A stretch of DNA of 64,000 nucleotides from Ardenticatenales bacterium. Its GTDB lineage: Bacteria; Chloroflexota; Anaerolineae; Promineifilales; Promineifilaceae. Of the stretch, positions 16,732 to 25,510 are shown piece after piece (position 1 is the stretch's first letter; each line of letters begins with the position of its first letter). The stretch covers positions 7,684 through 71,683 of the forward strand of contig JACKBM010000034.1 of the NCBI GenBank assembly GCA_020634575.1. Direction: 5' to 3'. A model generated the notes under the pieces. The model was not told where the DNA came from and made no database searches. It saw only the letters and a program-made list of their open reading frames with translations. A program made the translations under genes and the position numbers.

Positions 16732-18216
16732 TCAATCAATCAGGTCAAGCGGATTGGCCACCCGGCGCCGGCGTCGTGCTGGCGCCTCCACAGGCTTGAC
16801 ATCCGGCTCTTCCGCCACCGCAGAGGCCACGGCAGGGGCCACGACCGGCACCACCGCAGAGGCCTCGACCGGGGCCGCCACAGGTGCAGGCTTTTCATCG
16901 CTAAAGTCCAGTGTGTCCAGCACGGAACGGCCCCGATTGCGCCGCTTAAGCCGCCAATTCAGCAGGGAAGCCTCGTAAGTCCGGTTAAGCCAGCCGATGC
17001 TGACGAGCGCGCCGCCGGCCAGCAACGCTGTAGCGCCGAGGTAAAGCGGCGCCATCCCACTTGCCGGCGCCAGGGCCATCAACCCCCAAACAATCAGGGC
17101 GCCCAGCGAAATACCCACGGCAAAAACATAGTTGTCGAGAAAAAGGCTGACCCGCCCCCGCCGGGCTGGCGGAATCAATCCCTGCAATGATTTACGGGCG
17201 CTTTCGTCCACCGTGGCCAACCCGAGCCGGGCCCCGCCCCGCCCCAGGGCCGTCAGCACCAACCCCGGCGCTGCCAGCAGTGAGAGCGCCGCCAGCAGGA
17301 TGGTCGCCGGCAGGATAAACAGCGCGCGCGGCAACGTTAGCCTGTCGATCAGCCGGCTGGTGACCAGGCTTTGCACCAGGACCGTCAGGATGGCCAGAGC
17401 CAGCCGGTAGCTGCCGAAAAAAGTCTGGTAGCCAGCCGCCGAATCAAAACTGGCGGCTGTAACAACCAGGAAATGAAATTCGATCAAGGTCAGGGCAGTG
17501 CCCACGGCCAGCATGGCCAGCATCAGAAAGCGGAAGGCTTTCACATTCCAGATAAAATCCCAGCCTTCGCGCAGGTTTTCGCGCCAGTTGGTGGCGACCG
17601 GCCGGTTCATCACCTCATTCATATCCAGGCGCCGGATCAGCCAGAGGCAGGGTAGATAAACCAACACATTCACCAACAACAACGGTCGCGGATTGCCGTC
17701 CAGCAACACCCCGCCCAGGCTTGAAAGCGCCAGCCCGGCAATCTGTCCCAGAAAACCAACCGCCGCAATGGTCGGAAAGAGACGCCGGCTCTGGGCAACC
17801 GACATCTTGTCATTGGCCAGAACCCAGAAGACAACCGGCACGAAAAAGAGCTGTTGATCGGCGAGTATGTAAAGAAGAGCGTAGGTAGCGGAATTAGCGG
17901 CGCCAAACGAGAAGAGCAACAGGAGACCGAAGTGCACTGTCGCCAACACGTAAACAACATAGCGCATCAGCCGCAGCCGCTCAATCCGGTCGATGATCAA
18001 GCTCTGCAGCGTGCCCACAAACAGGAGAATGGCCATGTCGACAATCCAGATGAGCGGCAAAAGCTCAATCCCGGCTTCGCTCAGAAACCCGCTGGTGGCG
18101 ACGACACTGCTCATCTCCAGCGCCATAAAATTGGCAAAGAGAATGTAGGCCAGCACCGCAAATAGATTTTCTTCGCCTGCCCGTATCCGCAGAAGATCAC
18201 GCCAGGAGGACTTCAT
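16732..18216 (-). CDS. Carrier-like multi-pass membrane protein (NTT/MFS type)
   Basis: About 494 residues with 10-12 hydrophobic helices, resembling the nucleotide-transporter/MFS superfamily (AAA-type ADP/ATP carriers of bacteria also have this layout). The C-terminal 60 residues form an unusual hydrophilic tail with repeated Val-Ala-Pro (SAVVPVVAPAVAS) and an Arg-rich RRRRRVANP motif, probably a flexible cytoplasmic extension. I place the start at ATG 18216; an upstream ATG at 18249 lacks a ribosome binding site. It is followed 32 bp later by the GNAT-like gene, so it is the likely first gene of that operon. The substrate is unknown. Confidence 0.55.
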   Translation of the reverse strand: MKSSWRDLLRIRAGEENLFAVLAYILFANFMALEMSSVVATSGFLSEAGIELLPLIWIVDMAILLFVGTLQSLIIDRIERLRLMRYVVYVLATVHFGLLLLFSFGAANSATYALLYILADQQLFFVPVVFWVLANDKMSVAQSRRLFPTIAAVGFLGQIAGLALSSLGGVLLDGNPRPLLLVNVLVYLPCLWLIRRLDMNEVMNRPVATNWRENLREGWDFIWNVKAFRFLMLAMLAVGTALTLIEFHFLVVTAASFDSAAGYQTFFGSYRLALAILTVLVQSLVTSRLIDRLTLPRALFILPATILLAALSLLAAPGLVLTALGRGGARLGLATVDESARKSLQGLIPPARRGRVSLFLDNYVFAVGISLGALIVWGLMALAPASGMAPLYLGATALLAGGALVSIGWLNRTYEASLLNWRLKRRNRGRSVLDTLDFSDEKPAPVAAPVEASAVVPVVAPAVASAVAEEPDVKPVEAPARRRRRVANPLDLID

Positions 18217-18359
18217 CAACACGCTCCACAACGGTATGGGCACAGCCATTGTGTGCTGGCGCCCATCATGCAGCCATCATAGGAAAGCAAGCGAAGAGCC
18301 AACATAGTCCATCCCTCCCAAATCACTTGTTTGGGATGGTCCGTTGGTAAGGGGAGAAG

Positions 18360-19808
18360 CTATAACTGGCTGAGTTCGTACGGGTTTTGCGTAAAAAAGA
18401 GGGCGACCATCTGGCTGATCTGCTCGCGTGACATCGGTTGGCCAGTCGCCTGGGTCTGCGTCATGAAGAAATGGGCCAGCACATCGGAGCCGGGCGTAAT
18501 GTCCCAACTGGTCGCTGCCACAGGTTCGGGTTGGGCCTGAATCTCGGCCAGCAGATGGGTGAAGGTAAAAAGAATTTCGACGATTTGGGGCTGGCGCTGG
18601 CCGTTTACAGCCAGCTGGAGCGCCGCCTGAAGCTGGCTGAGGGCCGCCGCAAAATGGCCCCGGACGCGTGCCGTCTCCGCTAATCCCATCATGGCCGTTG
18701 TCAGTTCAACCGTCAGCTCATGGTGGCGGCAATAGCGAATCGCCCTTTCATACGCCTTTTCCGCCGGCAAAAGCTCGCCCTGCTGGCGCACGAGACGCCC
18801 CAGGCGATTGAGCACCCGGGCCGCCCGTCGGTGGTCACCCAGCTGGCTGCGCAGGGCAAAACTGTCCTCCAGAAACCGGACGGCCACAGCAGAGTCGCCT
18901 TTCGCCTGCCACAGGCGCGCCAACGCGCTGAGGGCAAAAGACATGCCCCAGCGATCACCTACCATCCGGCTCAAGGCCAGACTTTTCTGCAATAACGTTT
19001 CGGCAACGTCGCTATCGCCCTGGCGCAGAAAAACATTGCCGGTCACCGACAAAGCCATGGCGGCCGTCGGCCAGTCGCCCAACGCTTCTGCCCGGGCCAG
19101 ACTGAGTCGGGCGGCCTCTCCGGCCAGCTCCTCGTCGCCCAGGGCCGCGGCCACAATTGCCAGGCGGACTCGCGCCCGGGCTGCATAAGGGCTGTCGGCT
19201 GGAAACTGCGAAGTGACTCGCGCCAGCAGCTGATACGCCGCTGCCAGCTCACCCAACTGGTAGCAGAACCAGCCTTTCCACTCCAGCAGTTGCGCTTCTA
19301 CGGCTGCGGATAGCCCGGGCAACCTGGCCAAGACGTCGCGCAGCGCCTGCCGGCCGGCGTCAAGCTCCCCGGCCATATCGCAGTAATGTCCCAAACCCTC
19401 GACCAGACAGGTAAGCGCCGCCTCATTCTGGCTCGCAACGGCCCATTGCCAGGCCCGGGCCAGATTGGCCCGCTCGCCTTTCAGCTGGCTGAGCGCTTCA
19501 AGCTGCTGACCACTCCTCAGCGCCGGCAGATGGCGTTCCAGGAAAACCACGTAATGGGCCACAAAACGCGCTTGGCCACCATCTGTAGCCGTCGCCACAG
19601 CCGGCAGCCGCCGTAAAAAGCAGCGCCATAGCCGGTTTAGCCGGTAGGCACCGCCCTTCTCCCGGCGCAAGATCCCCGCAGCGGTCAGGCTATCCAGCTC
19701 GGGCAGTTCAACGGCAGCCACTGCCCGCGCCCCTTGCCGGCTGATGGGTCCGGGAAAAAGACTCAGGAGCTGGATGGTGCGCTGATATTCCGGGGTGAGC
19801 TGTCCCAA
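18360..19808 (-). CDS. C-terminal TPR half of a frameshifted BTAD/SARP-type regulator
   Basis: The reading frame opens QLTPEYQRTIQLLSLFPG, which continues the NB-ARC-linked region of the frame ending at 19763. It then carries a long TPR array (alanine-rich helices such as ARVRLAIVAAALGDEELAGEAARL, about ten repeats) to the C-terminus. In intact relatives these TPRs belong to the same polypeptide as the BTAD and ATPase domains. The apparent Met at 19808 is therefore probably not a true start. The break is one base within about ten bases of position 19803. Being next to the injection-system operon, the full protein is the best candidate for its regulator. Confidence 0.75.
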   Translation of the reverse strand: MGQLTPEYQRTIQLLSLFPGPISRQGARAVAAVELPELDSLTAAGILRREKGGAYRLNRLWRCFLRRLPAVATATDGGQARFVAHYVVFLERHLPALRSGQQLEALSQLKGERANLARAWQWAVASQNEAALTCLVEGLGHYCDMAGELDAGRQALRDVLARLPGLSAAVEAQLLEWKGWFCYQLGELAAAYQLLARVTSQFPADSPYAARARVRLAIVAAALGDEELAGEAARLSLARAEALGDWPTAAMALSVTGNVFLRQGDSDVAETLLQKSLALSRMVGDRWGMSFALSALARLWQAKGDSAVAVRFLEDSFALRSQLGDHRRAARVLNRLGRLVRQQGELLPAEKAYERAIRYCRHHELTVELTTAMMGLAETARVRGHFAAALSQLQAALQLAVNGQRQPQIVEILFTFTHLLAEIQAQPEPVAATSWDITPGSDVLAHFFMTQTQATGQPMSREQISQMVALFFTQNPYELSQL

Positions 19809-21334
19809 TGGTCAGTAAAGCAACGCAGCAAAGGTCCCGCTTCTGAGCTGGACGCGCCCAGCAAGAAAGGATCAGACTTAACTTCCAGCAGCAGCTCCGG
19901 GATGGACAATAATCGATGCCACTGTGCCGCCAGTTTGATAGCCAGCGGATAACCCTCCAGCAACGTACAGAGCTGCCAGACTTGCTCAAGCTCACCGGCC
20001 GGAACCGGCCGGACCATCGGCTGGTCGGCAAAATGCCAGAACAGGGCCGCCGCCGCCGATTTTTGCGCTGACTCGCCAAGTGCCAGGGGCTCGACCAGCC
20101 AGGTTCGGGCGTCCGGTAGATCCAGACGACGTCGGCCGGTGATCAAGAGCTGGCCGCACCGGGCACCCAGCAACTGGGCAGCCTTCTGCAGCGCCTGCTC
20201 ATGAAGGTTATCGGCAGCGTCGAGCAACACCAGGGCGCCCGGCGGCACAGCCTCAAGATCAGCGGCCATACCATCAGATAGCTTTTTCACCTGCTCAGTG
20301 TCGAGCTGGCAGACCGGCCGGTGATCAGCCTGAGCCACTTGCCCGAGCAGGGCCCTGGCCAGGGCGGTTTTGCCCACGCCGGGCGGACCATGCAGAACCA
20401 GTGGCCGGCCGTTGCTCCCGCGCAACCATTCAGCCAACGCCTGCAGCTCCTCTGCGCGCCCCACCAGCGGGGTCACTGGCGCTAATGGCTGTGGTACTGC
20501 TGGGGCAATTATTGGCAATGCCACTTGTGGGGCTGAGGGCAGCGTGGACTGTAATGTCCCGGCCTGTAACTGCTGGATGAGCGCCACCGTCTCCGCCGTC
20601 GGGTCGCTGCCTAATTCCTGGCGCAACTCAGCCACAAAGGCGCGGGCCTGGGCCAGGGCGGCGCCGAGCTGGCCGTCATACGCCAGCCAGCGGATCAGCT
20701 GTTGCTGGCCCGTTTCGTAAAATGGGTCCAGGACAGTCTGGCGACGGGCATATTGAATGGCCAGATCAAATTGTGCCTGGCGGCCATACCAGCTGCTTAG
20801 CTGATCCAGGCAGCCCAGTGCCTGTCGCCGTAACCAGCTGCGCTGCATTTCGACCCATTCAGCGAAGAGATCGGAATCATCGACATAGAGATCGGTTAGA
20901 AAATCACCCTGGTAATGTTGGGCGGCCGTAGCCAGCATGGTTATGCAAACGGGACAGCTGGCCTGGGACCGGCCGGTATGCTGCCCACAGCCTTGCAGAC
21001 CATCCAGAAAACGCTCGACATCCAGCTCCACGGGACCGGCCGGTGCCCAGACCACAGTCTGCCGGCTCACTTGCAGAAATTGAGCGGAATCATCAGCATC
21101 GTCCAGGGTACGCCGTAAGCGGAAGAGGGTTTGGCGCAGGTTATTGCGGGCGGCGCGCTCGGACACATCCGGCCAGAGTAAACCGGCCAGGCGGCTGCGC
21201 TCGTGGACGCGCGGCTCCATCACCAGGTAGGCCAGCAACGCCTGTACCTTACTGGTGGCATAGCTCAGGGGTTCACCGCCATCAAGCGCTGCCTGATAAC
21301 TGCCCAGCAAATTGATGCGCAAAAATCGACCCAT
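19763..21334 (-). CDS. N-terminal half of BTAD/SARP-type regulator: winged helix, BTAD, NB-ARC ATPase
   Basis: 523 residues. Residues 1-95 form an OmpR-type winged helix (LLGSYQAAL...LAGLLWPDVSERAARNNLRQTLFRLRR). Residues 100-245 are the bacterial transcriptional activation domain, ending FVAELRQELGSDP. From residue 290 comes an NB-ARC-type ATPase with Walker A GPPGVGKT (316-323) and Walker B-like ALVLLDAAD. The last residues (DSSPRNISAPSSS) are out-of-frame read-through; the true continuation is QLTPEYQR in the next frame. An AGAGG site precedes the ATG. Such regulators bind direct heptamer repeats, and repeats of that type lie before the divergent eCIS operon at 21620-21658. Confidence 0.8.
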   Translation of the reverse strand: MGRFLRINLLGSYQAALDGGEPLSYATSKVQALLAYLVMEPRVHERSRLAGLLWPDVSERAARNNLRQTLFRLRRTLDDADDSAQFLQVSRQTVVWAPAGPVELDVERFLDGLQGCGQHTGRSQASCPVCITMLATAAQHYQGDFLTDLYVDDSDLFAEWVEMQRSWLRRQALGCLDQLSSWYGRQAQFDLAIQYARRQTVLDPFYETGQQQLIRWLAYDGQLGAALAQARAFVAELRQELGSDPTAETVALIQQLQAGTLQSTLPSAPQVALPIIAPAVPQPLAPVTPLVGRAEELQALAEWLRGSNGRPLVLHGPPGVGKTALARALLGQVAQADHRPVCQLDTEQVKKLSDGMAADLEAVPPGALVLLDAADNLHEQALQKAAQLLGARCGQLLITGRRRLDLPDARTWLVEPLALGESAQKSAAAALFWHFADQPMVRPVPAGELEQVWQLCTLLEGYPLAIKLAAQWHRLLSIPELLLEVKSDPFLLGASSSEAGPLLRCFTDHWDSSPRNISAPSSS

Positions 21335-21381
21335 TCAGGACCTCTGGCTGACTGCCGACTGGTGCAGACAACCGTCAGGGC

Positions 21382-21398
21382 AATAACGAGCGGTTATT
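21382..21398. promoter_or_regulatory. Palindrome in the regulator/eCIS intergenic region
   Basis: AATAAC-GAGCG-GTTATT is a perfect 6-bp-arm inverted repeat 48 bp upstream of the regulator start, within the 322-343 bp divergent gap. Its TAACG word is shared with the heptamer repeats before the eCIS operon, so it could be an autoregulatory operator. A possible promoter toward the eCIS side is TTGGCG (21429-21434), 16 bp, TACAGT (21451-21456). The rest of the gap shows no gene. Confidence 0.35.
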
Positions 21399-21619
21399 AC
21401 CAGATTTAGTGGCTTGTTTTGGGGTGATTTGGCGGGAAACGAGTTAACAATACAGTGCCAAGAACACCATAGGTGGAATGTGGCCAACTATGTAGTGCCC
21501 CCCGGCTCCACATTTCAGGCTCCTCCCTAAATTAGCGGAAAGCCTGACTAAGGTCATGGGTACCATAGTCCCAGGACCCCCCTGTCACTCAGGAGATGAA
21601 ACGGAAAGCGGCGATCCTG

Positions 21620-21671
21620 TAACGGTACTGAATTCCTACATAACGGTGCTGTAACAGTGGCGGCCGACAAT
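21620..21671 (+). promoter_or_regulatory. SARP-like direct heptamer repeats and -10 element
   Basis: TAACGGT occurs at 21620-21626 and 21641-21647, and TAACAGT at 21652-21658, spaced 21 and 11 bp, i.e. one or two helical turns. A -10-like GACAAT lies at 21666-21671, 7 bp after the last repeat, which matches the architecture described for SARP-activated promoters. The expected transcription start then coincides with the ATG at 21678, so the first eCIS message could be leaderless. Seen: repeats and spacing. Inferred: binding by the adjacent BTAD regulator. Confidence 0.5.
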
Positions 21672-21677
21672 GCCGCT

Positions 21678-22511
21678 ATGCCTGCAAAACAGCCACCGGA
21701 AAACAAACGCCTCTTGCCCTCATCTCAGAAAGGCGAGGGCGCAGAAAGCTCAACGCAGAGCGATGCGCCGGCCCACACCGAAGGGGGCCTCTCGCAGCTG
21801 CAGCGGACCGCCGGCAATGCGGCGGTGCAGCGCATGCTGGCCCAGCGCCAGGGCAACCAGGCCCCGGCCGTCGACGAAGAAACGGCCGGCCGCATTCAGC
21901 GCAAACTCGGCGGTGGCCAGGCCATCGACGGCGCCATCGCTGCCAAAGCGGGCGACATTGTCGGCGATGATTACAGCGAGGTTCGGGTCCATAACGATGG
22001 CGAGGCCGACCAGCTCAGCCGCCAGCTCGGCGCCAAAGCGTTCACCACGGGCAACGACATCTTCTTCCAAAAAGATGCCTACGATCCACACAGCAATGAC
22101 GGGCAGAAACTCCTGACCCACGAGCTCACCCACGTTACCCAGCAAGGCGGCCAGACGCCGGGCGTGCAGGCCAAACTCGAGGTCAACGAACCGGACGATC
22201 CCTTTGAGAAGCAGGCTGATCAGATGGCCAACCAGCTGGACACCAACACTGCCGCCGCCCCAGCCGTCCAGCGCGAGGCATTGCCGGAAGAAGAGATGCA
22301 GCTCAAGCGAGCTGACCAGCTACAGCGCGAGGCGCTACCCGAAGAAGAAATGCAACTGAAGGCTGACCAGCAATTGCAGCGCGAGGCATTACCCGAAGAA
22401 GAGATGCAACTTAAAGCTGATCAGCAGCTACAGCGCCAGGAACTGCCAGAGGAAGAGCTACAGATGAAAGCAGACAAAAGCCAGCAAGGCCGGGGGCGTC
22501 GCCGGGGTTAG
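21678..22511 (+). CDS. Small eCIS-core (DUF4157) protein with C-terminal 18-residue repeats
   Basis: 277 residues from ATG 21678 (an in-frame GTG at 21657 is the alternative). LQRTAGNAAVQRML near residue 47 is the GNxxVQR motif. The DUF4157/eCIS-core domain follows (IQRKLGGGQAID...), ending with HELTHVTQQGG (metallopeptidase-like HExxH, His148). The C-terminus holds four tandem 18-residue repeats of the type VQREALPEEEMQLKADQ, then a basic end. The family is linked to extracellular contractile injection systems; its role (processing, loading or tail attachment) is not settled. It is the first gene of the operon and precedes the Pvc16-like gene by 5 bp. Confidence 0.85.
   Translation: MPAKQPPENKRLLPSSQKGEGAESSTQSDAPAHTEGGLSQLQRTAGNAAVQRMLAQRQGNQAPAVDEETAGRIQRKLGGGQAIDGAIAAKAGDIVGDDYSEVRVHNDGEADQLSRQLGAKAFTTGNDIFFQKDAYDPHSNDGQKLLTHELTHVTQQGGQTPGVQAKLEVNEPDDPFEKQADQMANQLDTNTAAAPAVQREALPEEEMQLKRADQLQREALPEEEMQLKADQQLQREALPEEEMQLKADQQLQRQELPEEELQMKADKSQQGRGRRRG
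22266..22481 (+). repeat. Four 54-bp tandem coding repeats
   Basis: Units start at 22266, 22320, 22374 and 22428, each 54 bp, encoding variants of LQREALPEEEMQLKADQQ. The middle two are identical at protein level but differ at synonymous positions, so the repeat is maintained by selection rather than being a very recent duplication. Confidence 0.9.
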
Positions 22512-22516
22512 CCAGG

Positions 22517-23365
22517 ATGTTTGACGAACTCGAAGAAGCGCTGCGCCAGCTACTCATCCAGGAAATCCCCATCACCGATGGGGAAATTGAGATCGCTTTT
22601 GACCAACCCAAGCGGGAGTGGAGCGCCCGGCTGAGCCGGCCGACCATCAACCTGTTTCTCTATGACGTGCGCGAAAATGTGATGTTACGCAACTATGGCT
22701 TCCCCGTCTCGGATAACGAAGGCGGCGAAGCCAATACCGTGTTGCGCAAGCGCACGCCGCTGCGTATGGATTGCAACTTTATGGTCACCACCTGGGCGAC
22801 CGAACCGGCCGATGAGCACCGCCTCCTGGCCGACACCATGCTCGCCCTGGCCCGCTACCCCACCCTGCCCGAACGGCTGCTCGAGGGTCGCCTGGCTGAG
22901 CAGCCCTACGAACTGCGCACCCTTCTGGGCGCCCACGACCGGCTCACCAACGTCGCCGAGATCTGGAGCTCGCTGGACAACGAAATCCGGCCCAGCGTCT
23001 CCTACCAGGTGGTGGTGACGATGGATCCGTGGCGGCCCGTGGTCGAGCCGACGGTCCGCGAGATGCAGCTACGCACCAATGGGATGGCGCCTGACGCCGA
23101 TGGAAATAGTACGAATGCCGAAACGGGCTACACCATTGCCGGCACGCTGCGCGACAGCCGGCGCGATGGTGCGCCGGTGGCCGGAGCACGGGTGGCGATT
23201 ATTGGCACCGGCCGGTATCTCATCACCGGCGAAACCGGCCGCTTTACCTTCCGGCTCAGCAAACCCGGCAGCTTTCGGCTGACCGCCCAACACCCGGACG
23301 GTACCAGCACGGAGCGCCGCTTGTCATTGCCAAATCCGGCCGGTGAATTTGATTTAGTTCTCTAG
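22517..23365 (+). CDS. Pvc16/Afp16-like tail terminator (DUF4255)
   Basis: 282 residues. Residues 1-185 match the Pvc16 (DUF4255) family, which caps or terminates the tube-sheath of contractile injection systems: FDELEEALRQLLIQEIP, RPTINLFLYDVRENVMLRN and LRMDCNFMVTTWA are typical. Residues 205-282 form a carboxypeptidase-regulatory-like beta sandwich (YTIAGTLRDSRRDGAPVAGARV...), an appendage seen in some family members that could decorate the distal end. It follows the eCIS-core gene after 5 bp and precedes the sheath gene. Confidence 0.88.
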   Translation: MFDELEEALRQLLIQEIPITDGEIEIAFDQPKREWSARLSRPTINLFLYDVRENVMLRNYGFPVSDNEGGEANTVLRKRTPLRMDCNFMVTTWATEPADEHRLLADTMLALARYPTLPERLLEGRLAEQPYELRTLLGAHDRLTNVAEIWSSLDNEIRPSVSYQVVVTMDPWRPVVEPTVREMQLRTNGMAPDADGNSTNAETGYTIAGTLRDSRRDGAPVAGARVAIIGTGRYLITGETGRFTFRLSKPGSFRLTAQHPDGTSTERRLSLPNPAGEFDLVL

Positions 23366-23436
23366 GGAGCACCCCGCATAAAGGCGGCTGCGACCTCTAT
23401 CTCATACCAGGTTCATAGCCTAAACAGGAGTGAAAC

Positions 23437-24975
23437 ATGGCTACTTACCAAGCGCCCGGCGTTTACGTCGAGCAAATCGATCAGGTGATTCGACCTATCG
23501 AAGGGGTGGGCACTTCGATGGCCGCCTTTATCGGGGTCACCGCAGAGGCCAGCCGCAAACGGGTGGATACCGCTACCGGTGATCGCGTCGTGGTCGAATC
23601 ACGTCTCAACAAGCTGACGCTGGTGACAAACTGGACTCAGTTCACCGCCATCTACGGCGAATTTAGTGAAGGCGCCTATCTACCCGATGCCGTCTATAAC
23701 TATTTTGCCAATGGCGGCGGCCCCTGCTACGTCCTCAGCATCCGCGCCCTCACGGAAATCGACGCCGGCAAGGCCGAAGCCGCCGCCGCCAGCGTCCCCG
23801 GCGAGAAAGGTGACGCGTTCACCATCACCGCCAAGATCCCGGGTCCGGTTGGCAACAACCTGGCCGTCATCGTCTCCCATGACGACGACAAGAGCTTCAC
23901 GGTCAAAGTGGGCGACCAGTCCGTCAGCGGCCTGACAATGAAAAAGAGCGGCGGCAGCCATGTGGGCGATGCCCAGTTTGATGCCATCGCCATCGGCAAC
24001 GTCGGCGCGGCTACGGAAATGCCGGCGGCCGGCTCCTACATCCTCAGCGGCGGTGGTGTCACCCCGTTGAGCGCGGCTGATTACGTCGGTAGCGCCGCCA
24101 AACGGACCGGCCTCGGCGCCCTTGAGGTGCAGGACGACATCCGCCTGGTTGTCTGCCCGGACCTGATGGCCGGCTTCGATGGCTCGGATGCGGCCAAAAC
24201 CCGCATCAAGACAGTTCAGGAAGCGATCATCACCCATTGTGAACAATCCCGCTACCGTTTTGCCATCCTGGACACCCCGCCCGGTATGACCCCGGACGAG
24301 GCCCGCGAATGGCGCACCTATCTCAACTTTGACAGCTCCTACGCCGCCCTCTACTACCCGTGGCTGGAAGTCGCCGACCTCGCCCAGGGTGGCACCAAGC
24401 TGGTCCCGCCCTCGGGCCATCTTGCCGGCGCCTACAACAGCGTCGACGCGGAGCGCGGCGTCCACAAAGCGCCGGCCAACGTCGCCCTGCGCGGCGTTCT
24501 GGGCGTGGAAATGGAGATCAGCCGCACCGAGCAGGGGACGTTGAACCCGCTGGGTGTGAACTGCATCCGCCCCTTCGCCAACCGCGGCGTTGTGGTCTGG
24601 GGCGCCCGGACATTGAGCAGCGATGGCGCCTGGCGCTACGTCAATGTGCGCCGCCTCTTCATCTACGTCGCCGCCTCGCTTGACGCCGGCCTGCAATGGG
24701 CCGTCTTTGAACCGAACAACGAAAACCTCTGGGCCCGCATCCGCCGCGACGTCAACAGCTTCCTCCTGACGGTCTGGGGCAATGGGGCGCTCTTCGGCAA
24801 CACGTCGACGCAGGCGTTCTATGTCAAATGTGACGAAGAATTGAATCCAGCCGCCCTCCGTGACCAGGGTCAGCTCATCATCGAGGTGGGCATCGCCCCG
24901 GTCAAGCCGGCCGAATTCGTCATCTTCCGCCTGAGCCAGTGGGCCGGCGCGGACAGCAGCGAAGCACAAGCTTAA
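23437..24975 (+). CDS. Contractile tail sheath protein
   Basis: 512 residues, preceded by an AGGAG site. The N-terminus (YQAPGVYVEQIDQVIRPIEGVGTSMAAFIG) and C-terminus (LFGNTSTQAFYVKCDEELNP...LIIEVGIAPVKPAEFVIFRLSQW) are the conserved ends of phage-tail-sheath/Pvc2-4 proteins that form the handshake between subunits. Residues about 130-210 form the variable surface domain. It contracts around the inner tube to drive injection. Only one sheath gene is present, whereas the Photorhabdus and Serratia systems have two or three. Confidence 0.95.
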   Translation: MATYQAPGVYVEQIDQVIRPIEGVGTSMAAFIGVTAEASRKRVDTATGDRVVVESRLNKLTLVTNWTQFTAIYGEFSEGAYLPDAVYNYFANGGGPCYVLSIRALTEIDAGKAEAAAASVPGEKGDAFTITAKIPGPVGNNLAVIVSHDDDKSFTVKVGDQSVSGLTMKKSGGSHVGDAQFDAIAIGNVGAATEMPAAGSYILSGGGVTPLSAADYVGSAAKRTGLGALEVQDDIRLVVCPDLMAGFDGSDAAKTRIKTVQEAIITHCEQSRYRFAILDTPPGMTPDEAREWRTYLNFDSSYAALYYPWLEVADLAQGGTKLVPPSGHLAGAYNSVDAERGVHKAPANVALRGVLGVEMEISRTEQGTLNPLGVNCIRPFANRGVVVWGARTLSSDGAWRYVNVRRLFIYVAASLDAGLQWAVFEPNNENLWARIRRDVNSFLLTVWGNGALFGNTSTQAFYVKCDEELNPAALRDQGQLIIEVGIAPVKPAEFVIFRLSQWAGADSSEAQA

Positions 24976-24992
24976 ACAAAGGGGAATGAATC

Positions 24993-25448
24993 ATGGCAAT
25001 TGGAACTGATCAAGAAACTGATCCGCTCGTCGCCTTTAACTTTGCCCTGGAGGTCCAGGGTGTCGTCACCGGCTACTTCACCGAAGTGTCCGGGCTGGGG
25101 TCCGAGACAGAGGTCATCGACCACCTGGTCATGGGCGCCAACAACCAGCAGATCGTCAAGAAGGTGCCGGGCCGCCTCAAGTGGGAAAACATCGTCCTGA
25201 AGCGCGGCATCACCGACCAGATGGACATCTGGACCTGGCGCAAGTCGGTCGTCGACGGCGGTGTGGACAGCAATCGTCACGATGGCTCGGTCGTCATGTA
25301 CAACCAGAACGGCACCGAGGTCGCCCGCTGGAACTTCCTGAAAGCGTGGCCGGCCAAAGTCAGTGGTCCACAGCCCAAATCGGACAGCAACGAGATCGGC
25401 ATCGAAGAGATGACGATCGTCCATGAGTTTATCGAGCGGGTGAACTAA
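24993..25448 (+). CDS. Tail tube protein (gp19/Pvc1-like)
   Basis: 151 residues, ribosome binding site AAAGGGG before ATG. The sequence matches the phage T4 gp19-like inner tube family: DPLVAFNFALEVQGVVTGYFTEVSGLGSETEV at the start, LKWENIVLKRGIT and IEEMTIVHEFIERV at the end. It forms hexameric rings inside the sheath. It directly follows the sheath gene (17 bp). A second, more divergent paralogue is encoded at 26067-26579 and probably forms the ring adjoining the baseplate. Confidence 0.93.
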   Translation: MAIGTDQETDPLVAFNFALEVQGVVTGYFTEVSGLGSETEVIDHLVMGANNQQIVKKVPGRLKWENIVLKRGITDQMDIWTWRKSVVDGGVDSNRHDGSVVMYNQNGTEVARWNFLKAWPAKVSGPQPKSDSNEIGIEEMTIVHEFIERVN

Positions 25449-25510
25449 CCGTTCAGCGAACGGGAGGCATGCCGCCAGCGCGGTGTGCCTCCTGTCCTCA
25501 GGAGCCAGCG

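Noticed and set aside
23680..24969. A 429-codon open frame on the minus strand opposite the sheath gene
   Set aside because: It is a mirror of high-GC codon use in the sheath gene; its protein has no family features, while the plus strand encodes an unmistakable sheath protein.
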